DNA from: UBA3818 sp051881895
Lineage (GTDB): Bacteria; Bacillota; Clostridia; Oscillospirales; Ruminococcaceae
Direction of reading: 5' to 3'
Assembly (NCBI GenBank): GCA_051881895.1
Contig: JBJEQT010000072.1
Location: 1 to 15,160 of the forward strand
DNA: 15,160 bases
How positions within the stretch are numbered: position 1 is the stretch's first letter; every line of letters starts with the position of its first letter. The notes under the pieces are model-generated. The model searched no databases and was not told the origin of the DNA. It saw only the letters and a list, made by a program, of their open reading frames with translations. Shown piece after piece: positions 6,407-12,953 of the stretch. The translations under genes were made by a program, and so were the position numbers.

Positions 6407-6843
6407 TGAGAGAACCGCGATCTCCCAGAAAAATGTTCGTATACGGAACATTGATGAAGGGTTTTTACAACTACGATAAAGCGCTGGTCGGGCAGGAGGC
6501 GTCGATGGTTCCCGCCCGGACACGGGGAAAAGTTTTCCATATGGTCAATCGGGGTTATCCTGCGATTAAACAGGGAGATGGCTGGGTCTACGGCGAACTG
6601 GTTGAGCTGAAGGACTTTGCGGCTGTGATTGACATCATGGACGATATTGAAGGCTATTATGGCCCGGACGATTCGCGCAACGTTTATGCACGCTTGCTTT
6701 TGCCGGTCGAGAACCTGGAAAGCGGAGAGACGGAGGAGGCGTATGTTTACTATTACGTACCCGACGATCTGGGAACGCCGGACAATCCGGTCATCGAACT
6801 GGAGCATGGCAGTTGGCGCACCTTTATGGAAGAAAAGAAATAA
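6406..6843 (+). CDS. Gamma-glutamylcyclotransferase (GGCT/AIG2)-like protein
   Basis: A 145-residue protein with the GGCT-like fold. FVYGTLMKG (11-19) is the family glycine/threonine loop that binds the gamma-glutamyl group, and Glu82 in MDDIEGYYG is the expected catalytic acid. VYGELVEL (61-68) and the EAYVYYYV strand (111-118) complete the barrel. Characterised relatives release 5-oxoproline from gamma-glutamyl-amino acids or gamma-glutamylamine-type substrates; other members have unknown substrates. The start overlaps the pcp stop by one base and has no good ribosome binding site of its own beyond GGAGG about 14 nt upstream inside pcp, so coupling to pcp translation is likely. A partner that also yields 5-oxoproline fits the operon theme. 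Substrate assignment is inference. Confidence 0.82.
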   Translation: MREPRSPRKMFVYGTLMKGFYNYDKALVGQEASMVPARTRGKVFHMVNRGYPAIKQGDGWVYGELVELKDFAAVIDIMDDIEGYYGPDDSRNVYARLLLPVENLESGETEEAYVYYYVPDDLGTPDNPVIELEHGSWRTFMEEKK

Positions 6844-6859
6844 TCTTGTGTGGTTCCCT

Positions 6860-6898
6860 AAAAGGCTTCCCGCTTGAAAACAGGCGGGAAGCCTTTTT
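6860..6898 (+). terminator. Terminator of the DUF969-DUF979-pcp-GGCT operon
   Basis: A 14-bp perfect stem (arms 6860-6873 and 6884-6897) with a 10-nt loop ends in TTTTT. It lies 17 nt after the last stop codon. Confidence 0.92.
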
Positions 6899-6976
6899 AC
6901 AATGTGCTCCAAAACAGAGAACCCAAGAGCCTTTGGATTCGGAAAATTTCTGCCTGAAAAAAGCGGAACTTTTCCC

Positions 6977-7005
6977 TTTACGGGCTGAAAGAAATGTGGT
7001 ATCCT
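6977..7005 (+). promoter_or_regulatory. Weak candidate promoter of the MFS gene
   Basis: TTTACG (6977-6982) and TATCCT (7000-7005) are 17 nt apart. Each is about four of six to consensus. The location, some 40 nt before the start codon and after a strong terminator, supports it. Confidence 0.35.
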
Positions 7006-7045
7006 GTTATCAATCCAAATTTGTCGGTGGAAGGAGAAAATGCGT

Positions 7046-8287
7046 ATGCGCAGGGTGTTCCAAGCTTTGGGCCGCAAAAATCTTCTTTTGATGGGCATTC
7101 AGGGCTTTTACTGGTGTGCTTATTGTACTTATTTTGGCTTTATCGTTTTATATTTGCAAAACCACGGTTACAGCAATGTACAATGTGCGCAGGCACAAGT
7201 GCTGATTGCGGTGGCGACTTTGGTGACCCAGCCGCTGATTGGCTATTTAATCGACTCATTTATTACCTGCAAAAAATTTCTGCTTTTAACGACGGCAATG
7301 GCAATTCCGATGGCGTTTTTGCTGCAAGCGTCGTTTGCCAGCCCGATCCTATGTTATGTGGCGATTGTTCTGCAGGCGATTTTGTTTTATCCATCGGCCT
7401 CTCTGATCGATTCCTGGACCATGGCGCTGCACGAGAAAGACCCGCAGGTTCAGTATCCCTTGACCCGCAGCGCCGGTTCGGTGCTGTATGCGCTGACGGC
7501 GCTGGCATTCGGCAATATAATTGCGATGCTGGGAGACGGAATTGTTGCGTCAAGTTTCCTTTTGTTTGCTGTGCTGATGCTTGTGTGCGTTGGACTTTTG
7601 GAGGAAACACCTTGCCGCAACAAGCAGCGGGAAGCGACCCAGGGGCAGGAGGAAGTTCAGAGAATTTCCGGGCTGGAGGCCACTAAAATTCTGCTGCGGA
7701 ATAAATCTTACGTTTTTTTCGTACTCAGCTGCCTTTTATACAACATTGCCAATAAGTCCACTGGGTGCTTTATCAGCAACTACGTGTTCAACGTCGGAGG
7801 CGGCAGCGGCGAGTTGGGGATGCTGATGTTTGTTTCCGCTGTGATGGAGTTTCCTTCCATGATGGTAATGGGGCGGATCATGCGCCGGTATCCATTGGGC
7901 GGGCTGCATCTGTTTGCTCTTTTTGGCGTTGTGCTGAAAGATTTCTTTTTCCTGATTGCTTCTTCCATGCCGCTTCTTGTTGTTGGACGAGTGGCGGAGG
8001 GAGTCAGCTATGGCGCTTATGTGTATATCTTTGTAGAATATATCTGCCGCAATACCCCAAAGCAGCTGAACGTAACGGCAATTGCTTTTGGAACGGCGAT
8101 GACTTCGGCTTTGGGTGGGATCATCGGCAACTATACAGCCGGTCTGATTCTGGATTCCTGGGGCCTCATTCCTTTGTCCGCATCGGCGATGGCGGTGGCG
8201 ATCCTGTCGATGCTGGTGTTTTTGCCGGTTGCTTTTTCCAAAAAACAAAAGAAGCTTCCGCCGCTCAATAGCAGCAAAGCCTTTTGA
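7046..8287 (+). CDS. Major facilitator superfamily transporter
   Basis: About 413 residues with 12 hydrophobic segments and a hydrophilic central loop (about residues 193-218, rich in K, Q, E) dividing the two six-helix halves, the classical MFS layout. The first helix (KNLLLMGIQGFYWCAYCTYF) and the overall spacing resemble the LacY/nucleoside-symporter-like branch (MFS_1_like) rather than multidrug exporters, but the substrate cannot be predicted. ATG 7046 gives AAGGAG (7031-7036) 9 nt of spacing; ATG 7040, two codons earlier in frame, would leave only 3 nt and is the alternative. The gene is monocistronic, between the terminator at 6860-6898 and a bidirectional terminator at 8338-8376. The C-terminus is basic and cytoplasmic. 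Confidence 0.88.
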   Translation: MRRVFQALGRKNLLLMGIQGFYWCAYCTYFGFIVLYLQNHGYSNVQCAQAQVLIAVATLVTQPLIGYLIDSFITCKKFLLLTTAMAIPMAFLLQASFASPILCYVAIVLQAILFYPSASLIDSWTMALHEKDPQVQYPLTRSAGSVLYALTALAFGNIIAMLGDGIVASSFLLFAVLMLVCVGLLEETPCRNKQREATQGQEEVQRISGLEATKILLRNKSYVFFVLSCLLYNIANKSTGCFISNYVFNVGGGSGELGMLMFVSAVMEFPSMMVMGRIMRRYPLGGLHLFALFGVVLKDFFFLIASSMPLLVVGRVAEGVSYGAYVYIFVEYICRNTPKQLNVTAIAFGTAMTSALGGIIGNYTAGLILDSWGLIPLSASAMAVAILSMLVFLPVAFSKKQKKLPPLNSSKAF

Positions 8288-8337
8288 AGAAAAAAGGTCG
8301 GGAACAAGCATCGATTTTGTTTTGTCGTGAATCATTG

Positions 8338-8376
8338 CAATCAAAAAGCAGCCTGTAAAAGGCTGCTTTTTGATTG
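8338..8376. terminator. Bidirectional terminator between MFS and kinase genes
   Basis: A 17-bp uninterrupted inverted repeat with a 5-nt loop (GTAAA). The right arm carries TTTTT and the left arm AAAAA, so it gives a U tract in both directions. It sits between two convergent genes. Confidence 0.92.
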
Positions 8377-8417
8377 GAAAAAATTGCGGAAAATTCCTCT
8401 GGGTAGAAAGCGCCATC

Positions 8418-9479
8418 TTAGAAAAACGCTCCGGTATCCACAACGAGATCAGCCTGCTCCGGGATGGAAAAGGTGTCAAAGTAAAGATCCTCTTTGGGAA
8501 TCCACTCTCCCCGAAATTTTTGGAGCAGGAACGGCCCGCTTCGCTTTTCAATCCGTTCCAGCCGGACCGGCAGGTCCGCGGAGAGGAAAATTTTCAAATC
8601 AAACAGACTGCTCCACTGGGGATGCTGGCTGTATACGCCTTCCACGATGCGAATCGGCGAATCGTCCACAGCCCGGTCGCCGGACAGCTTGCCGCAGGTA
8701 CAATCAAAAATTTCATACGAAAAGGGCTTGCCGGCGCGAAGAGGGCAGACGACCTGATCGGCGAACCGCTCGTAATCCAGATTGCCGCCCGGCTCGGCCA
8801 GCCGCTGCGGGGTGCGCTGAAAACCCTGCAGGAAAAAGTCATCCATATGAATGACTGAGGCTGGGAAGACAGCGGATAAAAAGCTGGCGAGGCGGCTTTT
8901 CCCCGTTCCGCTTCCGCCGTCGATGGCGATGATACCACCGCCTTTTTTGCGCATCAGCTGGTCGACCGCTAACAGAACCGGCCAATAGTCCCGGCAGATC
9001 CGATGCAGCACCCGATAGGACGGATGGTATGCCTGCCGGTAGGCGTCGCTGTGACTGATGGCCGGGCATCCTGCGCTTTGGTACTGGGACAGAAAAGATT
9101 CCCAATGGGAAAGATCGAAAGGAACCTCTTTGCTGCGGACCATTGTGTCCAGCATAAGAAGATCCTCTTTTAAAGCGTCTTCTCCCGCGCAGGGCTGCTG
9201 CGAAGAATAGACAAAAAGATTTCCCAGTGTCTCCAGAGAAAGCTCAGAAGCGTCAAAAGCGGATAAATACAGGCGGCAATAATCGTGCCCCAAGGACTCA
9301 AACAGCAGCTGCCCAGTGTGGAGACAAGTTTGGTACTCCTTTTGCAGGCGCGCCTGCACCTGCGAAGAGGCAGACAGAAAATGGCCGCATCCCATGCGGC
9401 TTTGATAGAATAGCTTCACGCAGTCCTGCGGCTGCATCAGAGGATATTTTTCAAGATGCTCGAGCAAAAGTTGTCTCAT
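8418..9479 (-). CDS. Two-domain uridine-kinase-like P-loop protein
   Basis: The 353-residue product has two parts. Residues 180-353 form a P-loop kinase of the uridine kinase/phosphoribulokinase family: Walker A GGSGTGKS (188-195), a DD pair in HMDDFF (211-216) at the usual substrate/metal position, IVEGVYS (278-284) as the Walker-B-region strand, and an arginine-rich lid (RLERIEKR, 306-313). It should phosphorylate a small molecule using ATP in the cytoplasm; the substrate is unknown. Residues 1-175 form a helical domain I cannot name, with DCVKLFYQSRMGCGHFL (19-35) as its most distinctive segment. AAAGGA lies about 8 nt before the ATG. The gene starts 24 nt after a ferredoxin gene ends, so both share a transcript. 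Confidence 0.8.
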   Translation of the reverse strand: MRQLLLEHLEKYPLMQPQDCVKLFYQSRMGCGHFLSASSQVQARLQKEYQTCLHTGQLLFESLGHDYCRLYLSAFDASELSLETLGNLFVYSSQQPCAGEDALKEDLLMLDTMVRSKEVPFDLSHWESFLSQYQSAGCPAISHSDAYRQAYHPSYRVLHRICRDYWPVLLAVDQLMRKKGGGIIAIDGGSGTGKSRLASFLSAVFPASVIHMDDFFLQGFQRTPQRLAEPGGNLDYERFADQVVCPLRAGKPFSYEIFDCTCGKLSGDRAVDDSPIRIVEGVYSQHPQWSSLFDLKIFLSADLPVRLERIEKRSGPFLLQKFRGEWIPKEDLYFDTFSIPEQADLVVDTGAFF

Positions 9480-9503
9480 GGCAGAAGTCCTTTCCAGTGG
9501 ATC

Positions 9504-9695
9504 TTATTCCTCGACGTCGATCACCGATACAGGGCATTGCGCGCGGGCATTTTGGACGCTTGCCAGCAATGCTTCCGGCACCGGCGTTTGGCTGACGGCG
9601 GCTTTTCCGTCATCAGCCATGAAGAACACTTCGGGGCTGACGGTGGCGCACAAAGTGCAACCGATGCATCCGTCGCGATGAATAGAAGCCTTCAT
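9504..9695 (-). CDS. Single [4Fe-4S] ferredoxin
   Basis: A 63-residue acidic electron carrier. Four cysteines are arranged for one [4Fe-4S] cluster: C10-x2-C13-x2-C16 in GCIGCTLC, plus C54-P near the C-terminus. The second cluster motif of clostridial 2[4Fe-4S] ferredoxins is absent; the middle is the compact helix/loop of monocluster ferredoxins of the Thermotoga/Desulfovibrio type. AAGGAGG precedes the ATG at 7 nt. First gene of a two-gene unit with the kinase-like protein. Its redox partner is not encoded here. Confidence 0.92.
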   Translation of the reverse strand: MKASIHRDGCIGCTLCATVSPEVFFMADDGKAAVSQTPVPEALLASVQNARAQCPVSVIDVEE

Positions 9696-9798
9696 GGGCG
9701 AACCTCCTTCTCTTTTTTCTTAGTATGGGAGGATTTCGACCCAATATTAGCGATCGGTGATTGGAAAGCGAAGAAAACAGCGGATTCTTTTTCCATTT

Positions 9799-9827
9799 AG
9801 TGTATCACAGGAGCTTGAAAACGACAA
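9799..9827 (-). promoter_or_regulatory. Candidate promoter of the ferredoxin-kinase unit
   Basis: TTGTCG (9827-9822) and TACACT (9804-9799) are 17 nt apart on the minus strand, with TG one base before the -10. The leader would be about 97 nt. This lies back to back with the asparaginase promoter. Confidence 0.45.
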
Positions 9828-9885
9828 TCTGTTTTTCTGTAAGAAAAGAAAATTTTGATTTGCAAAAAAGATTTTGAAAGATTTC

Positions 9886-9914
9886 TTGCAAAATAAAAGA
9901 GAATCCATTATAGT
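9886..9914 (+). promoter_or_regulatory. Promoter of the asparaginase gene
   Basis: TTGCAA (9886-9891) and TATAGT (9909-9914) have a 17-nt spacer. The predicted start near 9921 gives a short leader of about 24 nt before the TTG start codon. Confidence 0.65.
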
Positions 9915-9944
9915 AAGAACAGAAAAAGGGAAAGGGCGATTGGA

Positions 9945-10937
9945 TTGAAAAAAATTCTGCTGTTGACAACCGGCGGTACCATTGCTTCCGCTCCGGGCGA
10001 GGACGGATTGGAGCCTTCGCTGCAAAGCGGCGGATTGGCGCATATGATTGAGGGGATCACTGCCAACTATCAAGTGGACTTTAAAGATATTTTAAACCTG
10101 GACAGCTCTAACATTCAGCCGGAGGAGTGGCAGTTTATCGCCGGGCAGATTGGGCAGCTGCAAAGCGGATATGACGGTATTGTCGTTACCCATGGGACAG
10201 ATACGATGGCCTACACGGCATCCGTTCTGTCTTTCATGCTGCGAAACATTCCCATTCCAGTGGTGCTGACAGGTTCCCAACTGCCGATTTTGCATCCGCT
10301 GACCGACGGAGTGGAAAATTTACGCTGCGCCTTTGCCATGGCGGCCAGCGGAATACCCGGCGTGTTTGTTGCTTTTAATCGGAAGGTGATCCTGGGTACC
10401 AGAGCTGTAAAGGTCAGAACCACCGGCTTTGACGCGTTTGAAAGTGTCAACGGCCCTTATGCGGCAACGGTCGATTCCACCGGGCTGCGTTTGAACAAAG
10501 ATGTTTTGCTTCCGCTGACCGGCCCCTTTCGCCTGGAAGACCGGTTATGCAGCGACGTGGTTTTGGTCAAGCTGACGCCAGGGCTGAATCCGGAAATTTT
10601 TGATATGCTGCTGCATATGAATTACAAAGGCATTGTGGTAGAAGCGTTTGGAGCGGGAGGCCTTCATTTTATCCGGCGGGATTTGGTTTCTCAGCTGCAA
10701 AATCTGGTGGAGCACGGAATCGCCGTGGTTGTTTGCAGTCAATGCTTATATGAGCGCAGCGATTTTTCCATTTATCAGACCGGGCGTCTGGCGTTGGAAA
10801 AAGGAGTGATCCAGGGATACGATATGACCAGCGAAGCGGCAGTGACCAAACTGATGTGGGCGCTGGGACGGACTTCTGATTTGGATGAGGTCCGGAGCAT
10901 CTTTTCTGAAAATATTGCGGGAGAGGTTTCTTTATAA
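9945..10937 (+). CDS. L-asparaginase (cytoplasmic type)
   Basis: The 330-residue enzyme hydrolyses asparagine to aspartate and ammonia. Both active-site motifs are intact: TTGGTIAS (8-15, nucleophile Thr12) and VTHGTDTMAY (81-90, Thr82/Asp86). The DSSNIQPEEW segment (53-62) is the usual substrate-contact loop. No signal peptide precedes the first strand, so it is cytoplasmic, of the AnsA-like class. Translation appears to start at TTG 9945: the motif-bearing N-terminus begins there, AAAGGG lies 8 nt upstream, and no ATG is available before the catalytic motif. A TTG start implies modest expression. The gene has its own promoter and terminator and is not linked to an aspartate ammonia-lyase gene here. 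Confidence 0.93.
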   Translation: MKKILLLTTGGTIASAPGEDGLEPSLQSGGLAHMIEGITANYQVDFKDILNLDSSNIQPEEWQFIAGQIGQLQSGYDGIVVTHGTDTMAYTASVLSFMLRNIPIPVVLTGSQLPILHPLTDGVENLRCAFAMAASGIPGVFVAFNRKVILGTRAVKVRTTGFDAFESVNGPYAATVDSTGLRLNKDVLLPLTGPFRLEDRLCSDVVLVKLTPGLNPEIFDMLLHMNYKGIVVEAFGAGGLHFIRRDLVSQLQNLVEHGIAVVVCSQCLYERSDFSIYQTGRLALEKGVIQGYDMTSEAAVTKLMWALGRTSDLDEVRSIFSENIAGEVSL

Positions 10938-11010
10938 GGACCGATCGCGAAGCGCTTGCCAAAAAGGTACTGATTTTTCCCGCTGAAAAGTCTATCAAAA
11001 ATCGAAAAAC

Positions 11011-11041
11011 AAAAAGGAAAGGGTATCTCCCTTTCCTTTTT
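11011..11041. terminator. Bidirectional terminator shared by asparaginase and small-protein genes
   Basis: A 13-bp perfect stem (arms 11011-11023 and 11029-11041), loop TATCT, with A5 on the left and T5 on the right. It works as a U-tailed terminator in both directions. Its last base is also the last base of the minus-strand small gene. Confidence 0.88.
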
Positions 11042-11181
11042 CAGTCTTTTTCCCACTTTTCCTCCGGACTTGTTCTTTTACCAAACGGAGGATGCGGAGA
11101 CCCTGCCGCCAACGGATCGTTTGTAATCGTCGGAAGCGGCGCATCTTTCAATTCGTTTTTGTGCGCAGGCTGCTTCTCCAT
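11041..11181 (-). CDS. 46-residue small protein of unknown function
   Basis: A short frame starts at ATG 11181 after a strong GGGAGGA ribosome binding site about 7 nt upstream, and ends exactly at a bidirectional terminator. Both facts support a real gene. The product is hydrophilic and proline-rich, with charged ends (MEKQPAHKNELK... and ...EEKWEKD) and a central segment DPLAAGSPHPPFG. There is no signal peptide, membrane helix or cysteine. It looks intrinsically disordered. It lies 82 nt downstream of the TrhA-like gene on the same strand, with a possible weak -10 (TATACT, 11238-11233) between them, so it may be co-transcribed or independent. I do not recognise the family. Confidence 0.55.
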   Translation of the reverse strand: MEKQPAHKNELKDAPLPTITNDPLAAGSPHPPFGKRTSPEEKWEKD

Positions 11182-11263
11182 ATCTGTTTCCTCCCAAATG
11201 AGAAATGGAACATGCAAAACGGTTCCTTGATTAGTATAGGCAGATCGGAGAGGAAAATTCGGT

Positions 11264-11917
11264 TTACGCAATGTAAAGAAGAACCAGCAAATAATGGAAC
11301 AGGCTGCCTCCCAGCACAAACAGATGAAACAATTCGTGAAAGCCCAGCTTGGAGGACAGGTTCGGTTTTTTTAAGCCATAGATGACACCGCCGACGGTGT
11401 AAAAAATGCCGCCCAGCACCAGCAGGCAGATGGCGCCGGCGCTCATCCGGGAAAAAATGGACACATCGGCGAGGATGGCCCACCCCATCATCAGGTAAAG
11501 GAGGGTGGTCAGCCAGCGGGGCGCGTTGAACCAGCATAGCTTCATAGTGATGCCTGCAGCGGCAATAATCCACATGGCGGCTGTGAAAACAGCCCCTTTC
11601 GGCGGTTCCAGATAGGCCAGTAAAATCGGCGTATAGGTCCCGGCAATTAGAACATAAATCATTGAATGGTCCAGTTTCCGCAGGTGGAAGATGACCTTTG
11701 GCTCTCGGTTGCAGAAATGGTAAATCGCGCTGGCACTGTACAAAGCGGTAATGGAACAGCCGAAAGCCAATAAGGACAAAAGGGTGCGCTTATCGGTAGT
11801 CCCGGTGGCGAAAGCTTTGAAGAACAGCAAAATCGCACCTGCCCCAAAAAGAATGGCGCCGAGAAAATGGGTATAACTGCTGATAGGATCTCTTGCTTTT
11901 TTCATAAAATAAGGCAT
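11264..11917 (-). CDS. trhA: TrhA/hemolysin III family membrane protein
   Basis: A 217-residue protein with seven membrane segments, of the hemolysin III/PAQR-like family. The three motifs that form the buried metal site are present: SxxxH as SAIYH (Ser63, His67), LDHS with Asp83, and the C-terminal HELFH (His194, His198). In B. subtilis and E. coli this family affects membrane fluidity and energy state rather than acting as a haemolysin. GAGGTGAT precedes the ATG at short spacing. It has a clear promoter, with a palindrome between promoter and start codon that may be an operator. Divergent from the DUF1836 gene, with the small 46-residue gene downstream. Confidence 0.9.
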   Translation of the reverse strand: MPYFMKKARDPISSYTHFLGAILFGAGAILLFFKAFATGTTDKRTLLSLLAFGCSITALYSASAIYHFCNREPKVIFHLRKLDHSMIYVLIAGTYTPILLAYLEPPKGAVFTAAMWIIAAAGITMKLCWFNAPRWLTTLLYLMMGWAILADVSIFSRMSAGAICLLVLGGIFYTVGGVIYGLKKPNLSSKLGFHELFHLFVLGGSLFHYLLVLLYIA

Positions 11918-11943
11918 AATATCACCTCTATAATTTTATTATG

Positions 11944-11958
11944 TAGTTTTTAAAACTA
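11944..11958. promoter_or_regulatory. Palindrome in the trhA leader, candidate operator
   Basis: TAGTTTT-T-AAAACTA is a perfect 7+1+7 inverted repeat, extended imperfectly by ATTATG on one side and TATTATG on the other. It lies just downstream of the predicted trhA transcript start, a usual place for a repressor. A/T-rich context raises the chance of coincidence. Confidence 0.4.
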
Positions 11959-11970
11959 TATTATGTAATT

Positions 11971-11999
11971 ATAATAACACTTCATAACGTATTTTGCAA
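11971..11999 (-). promoter_or_regulatory. Promoter of the trhA-like gene
   Basis: TTGCAA (11999-11994) and TATTAT (11976-11971) are 17 nt apart on the minus strand. The predicted start near 11964 leaves a leader of about 47 nt containing the palindrome. Confidence 0.6.
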
Positions 12000-12006
12000 T
12001 AGCTGA

Positions 12007-12035
12007 TTGTTTTTTTGCCTGCGATACGATATAAT
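12007..12035 (+). promoter_or_regulatory. Promoter of the DUF1836 gene
   Basis: TTGTTT (12007-12012) and a perfect TATAAT (12030-12035) with a 17-nt spacer. The -35 is only 8 nt from the -35 of the divergent trhA promoter, so the two may compete. The transcript would start near 12042, leaving a leader of about 138 nt in which I see no strong terminator or known riboswitch. Confidence 0.65.
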
Positions 12036-12179
12036 AAACCATAATAAACCGCATTCTGTACGTGTTGAGATGTGGACGGAGGTTCGCGTCTGCTTTGGCT
12101 GATTCAAAAGAAAAAGGCACACCGGCTGGTATTTTGGCGAACGTCATCCGGCTGATGATTGCGGAAAGGAGTTTTCTGA

Positions 12180-12734
12180 GTGGAAGAACTGCTGCAAATC
12201 CTGCAAAAGCCGCTTGGGCAAAAAGAGGTAGAAGTGTCCGACCTGCCGAATCTGGATCTTTATATGGATCAGATCACAACGCTTTTTGCGGATAAAACGC
12301 AGGAGCCGGATGGCCTGTTAACCAAGACGATGATCAACAATTACAGCAAAGAAGGCTTGATCAAGCCCATCAAGGGGAAAAAATATTCCAAAGAGCATAT
12401 TTTGCAAATGCTCTTGATTTATCGGCTAAAGCAGACGCTGTCGATTCACCAGATCAAGGGCGTGATGCAGAAGCTTGGCGCGCAGGCAGAAAATGAGCAA
12501 GTTTGGGAAGCCCTCTACGCTGGCTATCTGGACAGCCGTGAACCAAATGGGGAGCTTCTTTCTGAAATGCTGAAAACACTCTTGGAAAAGAATCCGGCAG
12601 ATGAAGAGGAAAGCGCGGCGCAGCTGCTTTTGCAGTTGTCCTGGATTTCTTATATGACGAAGCGGATGTGCGACGAGCTGGTAGCGAAGGTGTTTCCGCT
12701 GGAGGAAAAAGAGAAGAAAAAGGAAAAATCATAA
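12180..12734 (+). CDS. DUF1836 family putative DNA-binding regulator
   Basis: The 184-residue protein matches the DUF1836 family by LPNLDLYMDQITTLF (22-36), LLTKTMINNYSKEGLIKP (46-63) and KKYSKEHILQMLLIYRLKQ (67-85). The segment 46-95 is laid out like the winged helix of MerR-type regulators (a turn after MINNYSKEGLI, then a recognition-type stretch). The protein is cytoplasmic with a lysine-rich tail. Translation begins at GTG 12180 after AAAGGAG (12165-12171) at 8 nt. Target genes are unknown; it is divergent from trhA, so local control of trhA is a reasonable guess. No clear terminator follows; the best hairpin, near 12788-12802, has only a five-pair stem. Confidence 0.85.
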   Translation: MEELLQILQKPLGQKEVEVSDLPNLDLYMDQITTLFADKTQEPDGLLTKTMINNYSKEGLIKPIKGKKYSKEHILQMLLIYRLKQTLSIHQIKGVMQKLGAQAENEQVWEALYAGYLDSREPNGELLSEMLKTLLEKNPADEEESAAQLLLQLSWISYMTKRMCDELVAKVFPLEEKEKKKEKS

Positions 12735-12834
12735 GCGGTTGGATGGGTTTTTCTGCTGCCGTTCTCCGCTTTTGAATAAAAATGAGAAAAGGCGCGCTTT
12801 TTTGATGCTTTTTCTTTTATTTTGGCGCAGAGCA

Positions 12835-12843
12835 TGTTATAAT
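12835..12843 (+). promoter_or_regulatory. Extended -10 promoter of the divIVA-like gene
   Basis: TGTTATAAT matches TGnTATAAT. The best -35 at 17 nt (TTTTAT) is weak. The predicted start near 12850 leaves a leader of about 103 nt. Confidence 0.55.
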
Positions 12844-12854
12844 AAACCCGTACA

Positions 12855-12889
12855 GTAAAAAATGGCAAATGGATGAGACCGTTTTTTAC
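12855..12889 (+). other. 5'-terminal hairpin in the divIVA-like leader
   Basis: An 11-bp stem with one G-T wobble (arms 12855-12865 and 12879-12889) and a 13-nt loop forms almost at the predicted 5' end of the mRNA. Such hairpins can stabilise a transcript. The T run lies inside the stem, so it is not a normal terminator. Confidence 0.4.
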
Positions 12890-12953
12890 CGCCGACGCGA
12901 ACGCCATTCATAAAATTGGCCTTACGCTTGGGAATTTCGAACGGAGGGATGGT

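Noticed and set aside
11264..11917. True haemolysin (toxin) role for the hemolysin III family gene
   Set aside because: The family name is historical. The sequence shows a seven-helix metal-site membrane protein with no secretion signal or pore-toxin feature.
12062..12295. 77-codon plus-strand frame in the DUF1836 leader
   Set aside because: It starts at TTG without a ribosome binding site and runs into the DUF1836 gene in another frame. Its composition is random-like.
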